Positions 33,877 through 42,493 are shown, numbered from the stretch's first letter. The stretch: 54,098 nt of DNA from Parcubacteria group bacterium GW2011_GWA2_43_13 (GCA_000999025.1 LCFM01000007.1:1-54098), one strand, 5' to 3'. The notes: generated by a model not told the origin, from the sequence alone. Translations and numbers: made by a program.

Positions 33877-34587
33877 ATGAGTCACTCGGATCCTCAAACA
33901 TTCTATGGTAGCGGGGCAGGAGACGCACTTGTAAATCCTGCCCACTACCCTGAAGAGATTGTCTGTTTTCTTTCTGCGGAGTCGGAGATATTGGAGCTCT
34001 GCGCTTCATCTTTCTCCACGCTGATAGAATGCGGATGCATGGATGGCCGGTTCCTTCCATGGGCCCATGATCACGGTAAAGCATATATCGGCATCGAGCC
34101 GGTGGAGCGGTATGTTACGCAAGCGCGCCATACCGTAGAGGCATTGCAGGCGAACGCAGTCATGTGCTGTGACGGTGCTGAAAACATATGCGCTATCCTT
34201 ACTGATCATGGAATTGATCCGAGGGTCGCAATGGCGTTTTTCCCGTTTAACAGCATCGGCAATGTGTCAGCAATCATGCCTGTGGTCAATGCCCTTGCTC
34301 AAAGCGATGTTGGGGTATGTATAAGTACATACCAAACAACTGATTTGGCAACAGATGCCCGCCGAAGGTATTACGAACGTTGTGGGTACGAGCAACTTCG
34401 GTGCCGTACAACGCAGGAGGGAGTTTGTTTTGAGGCAATAGGAGGGTTATGCACATGGGCATACCATGTGCCTTATTTCATCTCCCTTGCTCATGACCAT
34501 GGGATTGTTTTTACTGCTATTCCTTTTGCGGGTATAGGAGTAGTATATTTCTCAAAAAACCTTTACCCGTACGAATGGCGTCAGTAA
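33877..34587 (+). CDS. Class I SAM-dependent methyltransferase-like protein
   Basis: 236 residues. A SAM-binding motif I equivalent is STLIECGCMDGRFLPWAHDHGKAYIGIEPVERY (E-x-G-x-x-x-G, acidic E in IGIEP). The post-motif strand AMAFFPFNSIGNVSAIMPVVNAL is like that of small-molecule methyltransferases. The acceptor is unknown. It starts 3 nt after the B3/4 gene stop, so the three genes are one operon. Ends in a terminator whose stem overlaps the stop codon. Confidence 0.72.
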   Translation: MSHSDPQTFYGSGAGDALVNPAHYPEEIVCFLSAESEILELCASSFSTLIECGCMDGRFLPWAHDHGKAYIGIEPVERYVTQARHTVEALQANAVMCCDGAENICAILTDHGIDPRVAMAFFPFNSIGNVSAIMPVVNALAQSDVGVCISTYQTTDLATDARRRYYERCGYEQLRCRTTQEGVCFEAIGGLCTWAYHVPYFISLAHDHGIVFTAIPFAGIGVVYFSKNLYPYEWRQ

Positions 34588-34602
34588 CGAGACGCCTTTT
34601 TT
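34577..34602 (+). terminator. Terminator of the radical SAM operon
   Basis: GGCGTC-agtaacga-GACGCC then six T. The stem overlaps the last codons of the methyltransferase gene, and TTGACA of the next promoter begins 3 nt after the T-run. Confidence 0.85.
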
Positions 34603-34604
34603 CT

Positions 34605-34633
34605 TTGACAAAAAGGGTTATTTTATGTAAGTT
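34605..34633 (+). promoter_or_regulatory. Candidate promoter of the bacterial-type proS
   Basis: TTGACA at 34605-34610; the -10 at 17 bp spacing is TAAGTT (34628-34633), weak, preceded by TG. Confidence 0.45.
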
Positions 34634-34687
34634 CTTTTTATCTGCGACGACTGTACCTACCACTCGTTATACTTCAAGGAGAAGATC

Positions 34688-36427
34688 ATGAGAGCGTCCA
34701 TGATGGATCTTGTTACGATGCGCGAGACTCCGACCAACGCTGTGGCTAAAAGTCACGCGTTCATGCTACGCACTGGTCTGATCGAACCAGAGTCAGCGGG
34801 CGTGTTTTCATACACAGCGCTGGCGGTGCGAAGCATGCTCAAGATCGAACAGATCGTCCGCGAAGAAATGAATCACGCGGGCGGGCAAGAGATTCGTCTC
34901 CCGGTTCTGTTGTCTGCTGATCCATGGAAGCAGACAGGTCGTTGGGACAGCATGGATGTCCTGTTCAAACTCGAAGCCGATGGGACGCAGTTCTTGTTGG
35001 GGCCGACTCATGAGGAGCCGATTACGTTGTTGGCTAAGAAGCGGATTCGTTCCCGAAGCCAACTCCCCCAACGCTGGTACCAGATCACCCCGAAATTCCG
35101 GAAGGAAAAGCGTCCGCGTGCCGGCGTACTGCGCGTTCGTGAGTTCATAATGAAGGATCTGTACTCTTTTGACGCAGACGCCAAAGGGATGGACCGAAGC
35201 TACGATGCTATGGTTCGCGCGTACTGGGCCATCTTCACGCGATGCGGTCTGACAACCCTGTTCCAGACACAGGCGGACTCAGGCGCAATCGGCGGTGATG
35301 CGTCTGAAGAGTTCATCGTTCCGGCATCATCCTCTGCTGGAGAGTGCGAAATTGTACACTGCACTGAGTGCGGGTACACCGCAAACATCGAAAAGGCGTC
35401 ATGCACTATTCCTCCATGGAAGGAGGAAGCTCTCAACCCGATGGAGAAGCTGCATACTCCGAACGCCGGAACCATTGCAGAGGTCAGTGCGTTTCTTGGC
35501 GTTACACCAGAACGGTTGGTTAAGACCCTCATCTACGAGGCAAAGTACAAAGGAGCCCAAACTGAGGTTTTCGCGATTCTGATCCGCGGAAATCTCGATG
35601 TGAATGAGGTCAAACTCAAAAACGCACTCGGATCAGAGTGCATTTCAGTCAAGCCGGCTATGATTCCGGATATCGAAGAGGTAACCGGTGCGGCTGTCGG
35701 TTTTGCTGGTCCGCTGGGCATTCAATGCCCGATTCTCGCAGACGGATCTGTCGTTGGGATCCAGAACTTCGTGAGTGGAGCAAACGACACGGACTATCAT
35801 TTCGTCAACATGAACTGGGGGCGGGACGTCAAATCACCGGATAAGGTGGTGGATGTTCGCAGTGTCAGGGCCGGCGACTGTTGCCCAAGGTGCACTAATG
35901 CACTTGAAGCATACACCGGAATTGAGGTTGGACATGTGTTCAAGCTCGGGACCGTCTACGCCGAGAAGCTCAAAGCCACCTTTCAGTTGGCAGATGGTTC
36001 TCATCAGCCGTTCTGGATGGGGTGCTATGGCATCGGCATCGGACGGATCATGGCGGCCAGCATCGAGTTACATGCTGACGAGCGGGGGGTTGTATGGCCT
36101 GTTGCAATCGCGCCGTATCACTGTGTGGTGATTCCGGCGAACCTCGCTAAGCACGGCGACGAGGCCGGGAACATCTACCGCGATCTGTGCGATACCACCG
36201 ATGTTGAGGTGGTGTACGATGACCGCGATTTCAGTTTCGGTGTGAAAATTGCGGATGCCGAGCTGATCGGTTATCCGTTTATCATCGTCGTCGGCAACAA
36301 AGGCATCGAAGTACGAACCCGCATGACCGGAGAGGTAACCTCATTGCTTTCTCTATATGAGGCGGTCGGCATGGTGTCTCAAGGAGTGGAAACCGCTCTG
36401 TATTTCGCAAATTCGAACGCACATTAG
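34688..36427 (+). CDS. proS: Prolyl-tRNA synthetase, bacterial type
   Basis: A 579-residue class II synthetase with the bacterial ProRS layout. ETPTNAVAKSHAFMLRTGLIEPESAGVFSYTALAVRSM is at the start; motif 2 is KFRKEKRPRAGVLRVREFIMKDLYSFD. GAIGGDASEEF follows, then the editing (INS, YbaK-like) insertion at about 235-375 and motif 3 MGCYGIGIGRIMAA. The anticodon-binding domain lies at about 475-579. It looks fully functional. An unrelated archaeal/eukaryotic-type ProRS lies at 40997, so the cell has two. Strong SD (AAGGAG, 7 nt), own promoter and terminator, and codon use like the radical SAM operon next to it suggest separate acquisition or a special role such as inhibitor resistance. Confidence 0.95.
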   Translation: MRASMMDLVTMRETPTNAVAKSHAFMLRTGLIEPESAGVFSYTALAVRSMLKIEQIVREEMNHAGGQEIRLPVLLSADPWKQTGRWDSMDVLFKLEADGTQFLLGPTHEEPITLLAKKRIRSRSQLPQRWYQITPKFRKEKRPRAGVLRVREFIMKDLYSFDADAKGMDRSYDAMVRAYWAIFTRCGLTTLFQTQADSGAIGGDASEEFIVPASSSAGECEIVHCTECGYTANIEKASCTIPPWKEEALNPMEKLHTPNAGTIAEVSAFLGVTPERLVKTLIYEAKYKGAQTEVFAILIRGNLDVNEVKLKNALGSECISVKPAMIPDIEEVTGAAVGFAGPLGIQCPILADGSVVGIQNFVSGANDTDYHFVNMNWGRDVKSPDKVVDVRSVRAGDCCPRCTNALEAYTGIEVGHVFKLGTVYAEKLKATFQLADGSHQPFWMGCYGIGIGRIMAASIELHADERGVVWPVAIAPYHCVVIPANLAKHGDEAGNIYRDLCDTTDVEVVYDDRDFSFGVKIADAELIGYPFIIVVGNKGIEVRTRMTGEVTSLLSLYEAVGMVSQGVETALYFANSNAH

Positions 36428-36438
36428 GAGGATGGCCT

Positions 36439-36507
36439 ATGGTCGTCTCAAAGAGGTATACCCAAGAAGCACATACATTGCTAACAGGTATACCTCATTT
36501 TTTTTGA
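36439..36507 (+). CDS. Possible 22-residue leader peptide within the terminator
   Basis: AGGAGG, 7 nt, then ATG open a 22-codon frame (MVVSKRYTQEAHTLLTGIPHFF) whose codons form both arms of the terminator at 36453-36505. Translation would disturb the hairpin. This may be chance, since an SD and ATG can occur near any stop. Confidence 0.25.
   Translation: MVVSKRYTQEAHTLLTGIPHFF
36453..36505 (+). terminator. Terminator after the bacterial-type proS
   Basis: GAGGTATACC (36453-36462) pairs with GGTATACCTC (36487-36496), then A and eight T. The T-run merges with TTGACA of the next promoter. Confidence 0.85.
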
Positions 36508-36532
36508 CAAAAAATTAGCGGCGTAATATATT
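36504..36532 (+). promoter_or_regulatory. Promoter of the amidotransferase gene
   Basis: TTGACA (36504-36509), 17-bp spacer, TATATT (36527-36532). Confidence 0.65.
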
Positions 36533-36584
36533 TGTTATCAATCGAAACGGGTGTGTCCGCAACTTGAGGTGAAGGGATTTGACA

Positions 36585-37337
36585 ATGCGACTCTGTCGCC
36601 CAGTCATCTACTTCGTATCGTGTCGCACAAAGGGGGTGCAGGGCAGGGAAGTTGGATTATTCAGATCCATTTTCCAGCCACTTGACCCTAATATCGAGGT
36701 GCACGTTAAGAGTGCGCCTCACAACTTTTCGGTTGATGAGTTCATTCAAACCCGAAATAGTGGAGTCATCATCGGAGGTTCGGATGCGTCAGTGTATGAT
36801 TCTCTGCCTTGGCTTCCCAAGTTACAGAGCTTCATCAAGTACTGCCACGAGTCACACATCCCGCTGTTAGGGATTTGCTTTGGGCATCAGCTCATTGCAA
36901 CAACCTTAGCAAACGCCATCGTTGACAAAGATCCCAGAGGACGTGAATTCGGACGCGTTGCGGTGGATCTTACTGTCGCTGGCATGTTCGATGAGTTATT
37001 CCTGGACATACCTGAACGCTTCTGGGGATTGGCAACTCACCGCGATTCAGTGGTGCGTTTGCCTCAAAATCCAGATGTGAAGGTTCTCGCAGAGACTCAC
37101 CACAATGGAGTTCAGTCGTTAGCGATCGGCGGCAAAACGCGGACGGTCCAATTCCATCCCGAGTGCCTTGCTGAAGACATTGCCTCACGCGCTCGTGCGC
37201 GTCAAGCGGCACTCATGGCAGAAGGGTTTTTCAAGAATGAGGCAGAGTACGCTGACTTTCTGGCGCACTTGGCGGAAACGCCTGACGCCCGGAAAGTTCT
37301 GGGAAACTGGTACAGCAAACTCGTGTTGTGGCGGTGA
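36585..37337 (+). CDS. Class I glutamine amidotransferase
   Basis: A 250-residue free-standing GATase of the GMP synthase/GuaA-like type. The nucleophile is Cys98 in LLGICFGHQLIA, with His191 and Glu193 in TVQFHPE. It would release ammonia from glutamine, or hydrolyse gamma-glutamyl compounds, for an unknown partner. Free members near biosynthetic genes often serve amidation or gamma-glutamyl removal. SD-like AGGTGAAGGG precedes ATG 36585. Expressed alone from its own promoter, just before the proline T-box. Confidence 0.85.
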   Translation: MRLCRPVIYFVSCRTKGVQGREVGLFRSIFQPLDPNIEVHVKSAPHNFSVDEFIQTRNSGVIIGGSDASVYDSLPWLPKLQSFIKYCHESHIPLLGICFGHQLIATTLANAIVDKDPRGREFGRVAVDLTVAGMFDELFLDIPERFWGLATHRDSVVRLPQNPDVKVLAETHHNGVQSLAIGGKTRTVQFHPECLAEDIASRARARQAALMAEGFFKNEAEYADFLAHLAETPDARKVLGNWYSKLVLWR

Positions 37338-37362
37338 AACCATGATCGAGGGTAACCCTCGA

Positions 37363-37399
37363 GGGAATGCCTTTACACCCAAGGTGTTCCCGTTTTTTT
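37363..37399 (+). terminator. Terminator of the amidotransferase gene
   Basis: GGGAA-tg-CCTT pairs with AAGG-tg-TTCCC, then G and seven T. A separate CGAGGGT-a-ACCCTCG hairpin precedes it (37347-37361). Confidence 0.8.
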
Positions 37400-37417
37400 G
37401 CCTTTTTTATTTTTTTC

Positions 37418-37446
37418 TTGACATTTTTTTTCACACAGTGCCTAAT
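37418..37446 (+). promoter_or_regulatory. Promoter of the T-box/proBCA transcript
   Basis: TTGACA (37418-37423), 17-bp spacer, CCTAAT (37441-37446). Confidence 0.5.
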
Positions 37447-37454
37447 AGTATTAA

Positions 37455-37735
37455 TGATGCAAACAGGAAAGAATAGTAATGAGTATCCACTTACCAGAGA
37501 GCTCGTGGCTGGTGAAAACGAGTTAAGTGATATTTGTGAACCCGCTTTCTTTTGGGGCCTTGGAAAAATCCGTGCGCAGAGCGCGGAACAACAAGGCGAG
37601 TGTCCTCGCTCTACAAAGAGGCAATAAGCACAAAGATAGGTGGTACCACGATAAGCATAGAGACATCACACTCTAAAACGCTTTCGTCCTATCAATCATT
37701 TTTTGAATGGTTGAAAGACGAAAGTGTTTTTTTAT
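37455..37735 (+). promoter_or_regulatory. T-box riboswitch, proline-type, before proBCA
   Basis: A tRNA-sensing leader of about 280 nt. Stem I carries the typical AGAGA (37496-37500) and CTCGT-ggctggtgaaa-ACGAG hairpin (37502-37522). The T-box proper is ATAGGTGGTACCACG (37636-37650), whose TGGT would pair with the 3' ACCA of tRNA-Pro (discriminator A). A terminator follows: AAAACGCTTTCGTC (37675-37688) with GACGAAAGTGTTTT (37717-37730) and more T. Proline codons fall where a specifier is expected (CCC/CCG at 37541-37544, CCG at 37570-37572); folding is needed to choose. Uncharged tRNA-Pro should favour the antiterminator and switch proB-proC-proA on. Confidence 0.88.
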
Positions 37736-37746
37736 ACACACAAAAT

Positions 37747-38838
37747 ATGAATAAAGAAGTTATCACAATAAAAATTGGGTCAAATGCGTTATTGGGGGAA
37801 AGTGGGAAAAATTTTGACACAGATATTATTACACATTTACTTGATGATATTTATAAGTGGCGAAAACAATACCACATTGTTTTGGTTTCTTCAGGCGCGG
37901 TTGCCGCAGGCAGGATTGTATTGCAAAAAACGGCTGATACCCTGGATCGTTCAACCCTTGCCGCAGTTGGCCAAATGCATTTGATTGATATGTACTATCG
38001 TCTTTGCGTAGAGCGAGATATTGTACCATCTCAAATTCTTATTTCCCGCGAACATCTCACGGTACGAGAAAATTATGCGCACATAAGGCATACGTTTCAG
38101 GAGTTATTGCATCATGATATTTTCCCAATAGTAAATGAAAATGACGCTGTCGCGCTTCAAGGTGGCGGGTTTGGCGATAACGACGCGTTAGCTGTGTACG
38201 CCGCGATTCTCTCGCGATCAGATCGTTTGATTTTTTTGACAAACTTGGATGGGCTATACACCGCTGACCCGCGCGTTGATGCCAATGCAGAATTTTTAGA
38301 GCGTGTTGATAATATTGATCAAGAAATTACCGCAATGTGTTCGGCATCTCGGTCATCGTTTGGCACCGGCGGTATGCTTTCAAAATTACGATCTGCAAAA
38401 ATGGCAACAACCGCAGGTATTGATGTTCATATTATCAATGGCCTTAAAACAGAGAATCTTTCTCAATTGCTTTCAGGAGAGAAAGTCGGTACATGGTTCC
38501 CTCGTATTGGAGAGGATTCATTATCTGATAAAAAATTATGGCTTCTTCTTGGTTCAACTTCAAATGGGCAGATTATTGTTGATGATGGCGCAAAAGAAGC
38601 GCTTAAACAGAGGAAAAGTTTACTTGCCGTTGGGATTAAAAAAGTTCGTGGTAAATTTGTACAAAAGGACTTTGTGAATATTCTTGATATGCAAGGCGAT
38701 ACCATTGCGTTGGGTATTGTTGATTATGATTCAGAAATCCTATCAGAAGCGCTGAAACAAAAAAAAGATAAAGAAAGTATAAGACGGCGTTTGCCTCGCG
38801 AAGTCGTACATTCTGATAATATTACGTTATTAAAGTAA
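37747..38838 (+). CDS. proB: Glutamate 5-kinase
   Basis: Phosphorylates glutamate to gamma-glutamyl phosphate, the first step of proline synthesis. The 363 residues comprise an amino-acid kinase domain (ITIKIGSNALLG, VLVSSGAVAAGR, IVNENDAVALQG, FGDNDALAVYAA, FGTGGMLSKLRSAKMAT) and a C-terminal PUA domain (about 270-363). The start is ATG 37747; the ORF extends upstream through the T-box terminator but those codons are not protein-like. Under T-box control. First of three close genes; the kinase is normally inhibited by proline. Confidence 0.96.
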   Translation: MNKEVITIKIGSNALLGESGKNFDTDIITHLLDDIYKWRKQYHIVLVSSGAVAAGRIVLQKTADTLDRSTLAAVGQMHLIDMYYRLCVERDIVPSQILISREHLTVRENYAHIRHTFQELLHHDIFPIVNENDAVALQGGGFGDNDALAVYAAILSRSDRLIFLTNLDGLYTADPRVDANAEFLERVDNIDQEITAMCSASRSSFGTGGMLSKLRSAKMATTAGIDVHIINGLKTENLSQLLSGEKVGTWFPRIGEDSLSDKKLWLLLGSTSNGQIIVDDGAKEALKQRKSLLAVGIKKVRGKFVQKDFVNILDMQGDTIALGIVDYDSEILSEALKQKKDKESIRRRLPREVVHSDNITLLK

Positions 38839-38847
38839 AAAATTTTT

Positions 38848-39630
38848 ATGAATATAGGAATCATTGGGATCGGGAACATGGGATCAATTATTGTAAACCG
38901 TCTTTTAGAAACAGGATTCCCTCAAAAGAATCTTTTTATCACAGATACCCATGCAGAAAATCTTAGTATTTTGCCGAGTTCGCAACACGCATTATTGAAT
39001 GAAATCGCGCAGAAATGTGGTATTGTTATACTTGCGGTAAAGCCACAGGATTTTCAAGCCGTTGCGTCTGAAATACATCCGACTCTTTCAGATGAGACAT
39101 GGATTGTATCTATTATGGCCGGGATTGAGAGTGATATTATTGCTACGGCTTTCGATGTTACGCATGTAGTTCGGTGTATGCCCAATTTGCCTTCCCGTAT
39201 CGGTAAGGGCATCACTGTTTGGACATCACAACAATCATCCATTCCTGATGAAATAACATTATTTTTTTCATCTTTAGGTGATGATATGCGAGTTGAGACA
39301 GATGATTTGGTTGATCGCGCAACTGCATTAAGCGGGTCAGGGCCTGGGTATGTGTATTATTTAGAAGAGCAATTTATTATTGCTGGAGAGCATTTGGGCT
39401 TTACTAAAGATCAAGCACAGCGTCTTGTGCAGGCAACGTTTTGTGGCGCGCTTTCTCTTCAGGAAGGAGAACGAGTTGTGCCTCAAGAGCTCCTCGTGAG
39501 AGTAACATCAAAAGGTGGTACAACTGCCGCGGCGATAGAAATACTTAAAAACCGCGATGTCGCATCCATTTTTTATCAAGCAGTTCAGCGCGCGTATGAA
39601 CGCGCTCAAGAAATGAAACAATCACTGTAA
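38848..39630 (+). CDS. proC: Pyrroline-5-carboxylate reductase
   Basis: NAD(P)H-dependent reduction of pyrroline-5-carboxylate to proline, the last step of the pathway. 260 residues: Rossmann GIIGIGNMGSIIV, AVKPQDFQ, VRCMPNLPSRIGKGIT, and the C-terminal signature DRATALSGSGPGYVYY with RVTSKGGTTAAAIEIL. It lies between proB and proA, 9 nt after proB and 1 nt before proA. Confidence 0.96.
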   Translation: MNIGIIGIGNMGSIIVNRLLETGFPQKNLFITDTHAENLSILPSSQHALLNEIAQKCGIVILAVKPQDFQAVASEIHPTLSDETWIVSIMAGIESDIIATAFDVTHVVRCMPNLPSRIGKGITVWTSQQSSIPDEITLFFSSLGDDMRVETDDLVDRATALSGSGPGYVYYLEEQFIIAGEHLGFTKDQAQRLVQATFCGALSLQEGERVVPQELLVRVTSKGGTTAAAIEILKNRDVASIFYQAVQRAYERAQEMKQSL

Positions 39631-39631
39631 T

Positions 39632-40897
39632 ATGCCATATACAAAAAAAGATATTTTTCAGCAATTAGCGCAAGCGCGGCGAGCTCATTATGATATTGCT
39701 CGTCTTTCTTGTGTTGAGCGTAACGCTGTGCTGAATGCGATTCAACAAGAAATACGCGTGCATCAAGAGAGTATTCTCAAAGCAAATCGTCGTGATGTAA
39801 AAGGAATGGACGCAGGAAATCCTAAAGTTGATCGGCTTATTCTTGATGAAAAAAGGATACACGCAATGCTCGCCGATATGCGCGAGATTGTAAAACAACC
39901 AGATCCGCTTGGCAGTATACTTTTCGAAAAAACATTACACAATGGGTTGGAATTGAAAAAAGTATCAGTGCCGTTGGGAGTGATCGGGGTGATATATGAA
40001 TCGCGGCCTAATGTGACGCTGGATGTGGTTGCGCTGGCAATCAAATCCGGGAATGTGGCTGTTTTGAAGGGCGGAGAAGAGGCAGGGGAAACAAACCGCG
40101 CGATTGTTGCATGTATCCATACAGCACTGCGGCTGAAAGGGAGTTCCTCGGATGCGGTCATAAACTTTGGTTCTGCTCCGCGATCTTGCGTTTCCCATCT
40201 TTTGAAAGCAGAGGGGTTCATTGATGTTATTATTCCGCGCGGTGGAAGAGGGCTTATTGATTTTGTTCGGAAAGAAGCAGTAGTGCCGATTATAGAGACC
40301 GGCGCAGGCGTATGCCATATTTATATTGATGAGGTCGCGGATATTTCAAAGGCAGTAAAGATTGTCGCAAATGCAAAACTCACGCGACCATCGGTGTGCA
40401 ATTCTCTTGACACAATAGTGATGCACAAAAAAGTTGCGCAAAAAATAATTCCATTGATTGCGCAAGAATTTAAGAAAAAACACGTTATGATTCATGCAGA
40501 TACAGCAGGATATGCGATTTTGAAAAACAATGAATATCCTTTTGTACGCAAGGCGAATAAAGATACATGGTCAACTGAATGGTTATCCTTTCAATGTGGG
40601 TTAAAAATAGTGAATACAGTAGATGATGCGCTCAATCATATTGCTGATTACAGCACCCGTCATTCCGAAGCGATTGTTACAGAGAATAAAAAAATTGCTT
40701 ACCGGTTTTTACAAGAAGTGGATGCCGCGGTTGTGTATCATAATGCATCTACTCGGTTTACTGATGGCTCATGTTTTGAAATGGGCGGAGAAATCGGTAT
40801 CAGCACGCAAAAACTGCATGCGCGTGGGCCCATGGGATTGAAAGAGTTGACTACCTATAAGTGGATTGTTTCAGGAAATGGCCAGATTCGAGAGTAA
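39632..40897 (+). CDS. proA: Gamma-glutamyl phosphate reductase
   Basis: Reduces gamma-glutamyl phosphate to glutamate semialdehyde, which cyclises to the ProC substrate. 421 residues of the aldehyde dehydrogenase fold: VPLGVIGVIYESRPNVTLDV, LKGGEEAGETNRA, PRGGRGLIDFV, and the catalytic Cys in TRPSVCNSLDT; the C-terminus has GGEIGISTQKLHARGPMGLKELTTYKWI. One nucleotide from proC; the complete three-step pathway from glutamate is in this operon. Confidence 0.97.
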   Translation: MPYTKKDIFQQLAQARRAHYDIARLSCVERNAVLNAIQQEIRVHQESILKANRRDVKGMDAGNPKVDRLILDEKRIHAMLADMREIVKQPDPLGSILFEKTLHNGLELKKVSVPLGVIGVIYESRPNVTLDVVALAIKSGNVAVLKGGEEAGETNRAIVACIHTALRLKGSSSDAVINFGSAPRSCVSHLLKAEGFIDVIIPRGGRGLIDFVRKEAVVPIIETGAGVCHIYIDEVADISKAVKIVANAKLTRPSVCNSLDTIVMHKKVAQKIIPLIAQEFKKKHVMIHADTAGYAILKNNEYPFVRKANKDTWSTEWLSFQCGLKIVNTVDDALNHIADYSTRHSEAIVTENKKIAYRFLQEVDAAVVYHNASTRFTDGSCFEMGGEIGISTQKLHARGPMGLKELTTYKWIVSGNGQIRE

Positions 40898-40957
40898 GGA
40901 TAATATTGTAATTTTTCATGACTCTGTTAATGTTATAGCATAATTTTATGAGATTGC

Positions 40958-40986
40958 CATGGAAAGGGGAATGCCATGGTTTTCTC
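40958..40986 (+). promoter_or_regulatory. Hairpin with T-tract before the archaeal-type proS
   Basis: CCATGG-aaaggggaatg-CCATGG followed by TTTTCTCTC, 11 nt before the proS ATG. A weak terminator or attenuator. Confidence 0.35.
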
Positions 40987-40996
40987 TCTTTGATAT

Positions 40997-42493
40997 ATGA
41001 CTCAAGATCCACTGCCAGTAGATGGCGCTTCGCTCCAAGAAGTAAGTAATAAGCCGTCTTCAGAAAAACACACAATTGCTACTCGCGCAGAGGATTATTC
41101 CCAGTGGTATCTTGATATTATTGATGTTGCCGAGCTTGCGGAAAACGCGCCAGTGCGAGGATGCATGATTATCAAACCCTACGGCTATGCGATTTGGGAA
41201 AATATCCAGCGGATTTTAGATGCTCGGTTTAAAGAGACCGGTGTAAAAAATGCGTATTTCCCGTTATTTATTCCACAAAGTTTTTTTGCGCGAGAGGCAG
41301 AACATGTTGAAGGTTTTTCTCCTGAATTAGCAATCGTTACCCATGCAGGCGGTAAAAAGTTGGAAGAACCGCTTGCGATTCGGCCGACATCAGAAACCAT
41401 TATTTATGATGCCTACTCGCGCTGGGTGCACTCGTACCGCGATTTGCCATTGGTGCTGAATCAGTGGGTTAATGTGGTGCGCTGGGAACTGCGCACTCGG
41501 CCGTTTTTGCGTACAACCGAGTTTTTATGGCAAGAAGGGCATACTGCGCATGCAGACGAACAAGACGCTCAAAAGCGTACCATTCAAATGCTTGAGGTGT
41601 ATAAAAAATTTGTTCAGGAGATTTTAGCTATTCCTGTGATTGATGGCCAAAAATCCGACTCTGAACGGTTTGCAGGCGCAGAACGAACCTATACTATAGA
41701 AGCATTGATGCAAGATGGTAAGGCATTGCAATCAGGCACATCGCACATGTTAGGCACAAGTTTTGCAAAAGCGTTTAATGTTTCATATTTAGATAAAGAA
41801 GGTGGCAGGCAATTTGTGTGGTTGACCAGTTGGGGCGTAAGCACCCGATTGATCGGCGGGTTGATTATGACACACAGCGATGATAAGGGGTTGGTACTTC
41901 CGCCCAATATCGCGCCAATTCAGGTTGTCATTATCCCGATTTGGAGTACAGACGCGGAGCGGGATATGGTTTTTGCTAAAGCGCAAGAATATGCAGTGAT
42001 ATTGAAAAGCGCGAATGTGCGCGTTGAAATTGATATGAGCGATGAGGGCAGACCAGGGCCAAAGTTTTTTGCATGGGAGAAAAAGGGAGTGCCGTTGCGT
42101 ATTGAACTTGGGCCAAAAGATATTGAGGCACACTCTGTTATCGCGGTCAGGCGCGATAATAGTGAAAAGCAAACAGTTTCAGAAGAGGGGTTGGTATCTT
42201 TTGTTTCTGAAATACTTCCACGCATTCAACAGGATTTATTTGATAAAGCGCTTACGTATCAAAAAGAGCGGACATATACGGTGAATTCGTGGGATGAGTT
42301 TAAAGAAAAAATAGAGCTTGGTGGTTTTTTAATGGCGCACTGGGATGGCACTGCCGAGACCGAGGCAAAGATTAAAGAAGAAACAAAAGCCACAATTCGG
42401 TGTGTGCCATTTGATTCAAAAGATGAAGATGGCTTGTGTGTGTATTCAGGCAAGCCATCAAAAAAGCGGGTACTGTTTGCTCGCTCATATTGA
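40997..42493 (+). CDS. proS: Prolyl-tRNA synthetase, archaeal/eukaryotic type
   Basis: A 498-residue ProRS of the second structural type, without the bacterial INS domain: DYSQWYLDIIDVAELAENAPVRGCMIIKPYGYAIWENIQ, AIRPTSETIIYDAYSRWVHSYRDLPLVLNQWVNVVRWE, motif 2 RPFLRTTEFLWQEGHTAH, motif 3 TSWGVSTRLIGGLIMTHSDDKGLVLPP. The anticodon domain and the C-terminal zinc-binding-like tail (TIRCVPFD, KRVLFARSY) follow. It lies 99 nt after proA on the same strand and may share the T-box transcript. The bacterial-type ProRS at 34688 is a second copy. Confidence 0.96.
   Translation: MTQDPLPVDGASLQEVSNKPSSEKHTIATRAEDYSQWYLDIIDVAELAENAPVRGCMIIKPYGYAIWENIQRILDARFKETGVKNAYFPLFIPQSFFAREAEHVEGFSPELAIVTHAGGKKLEEPLAIRPTSETIIYDAYSRWVHSYRDLPLVLNQWVNVVRWELRTRPFLRTTEFLWQEGHTAHADEQDAQKRTIQMLEVYKKFVQEILAIPVIDGQKSDSERFAGAERTYTIEALMQDGKALQSGTSHMLGTSFAKAFNVSYLDKEGGRQFVWLTSWGVSTRLIGGLIMTHSDDKGLVLPPNIAPIQVVIIPIWSTDAERDMVFAKAQEYAVILKSANVRVEIDMSDEGRPGPKFFAWEKKGVPLRIELGPKDIEAHSVIAVRRDNSEKQTVSEEGLVSFVSEILPRIQQDLFDKALTYQKERTYTVNSWDEFKEKIELGGFLMAHWDGTAETEAKIKEETKATIRCVPFDSKDEDGLCVYSGKPSKKRVLFARSY

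Noticed and set aside
37552-37746. 65-codon N-terminal extension of ProB
   Set aside because: It translates the T-box and its terminator; the kinase homology starts at ATG 37747.
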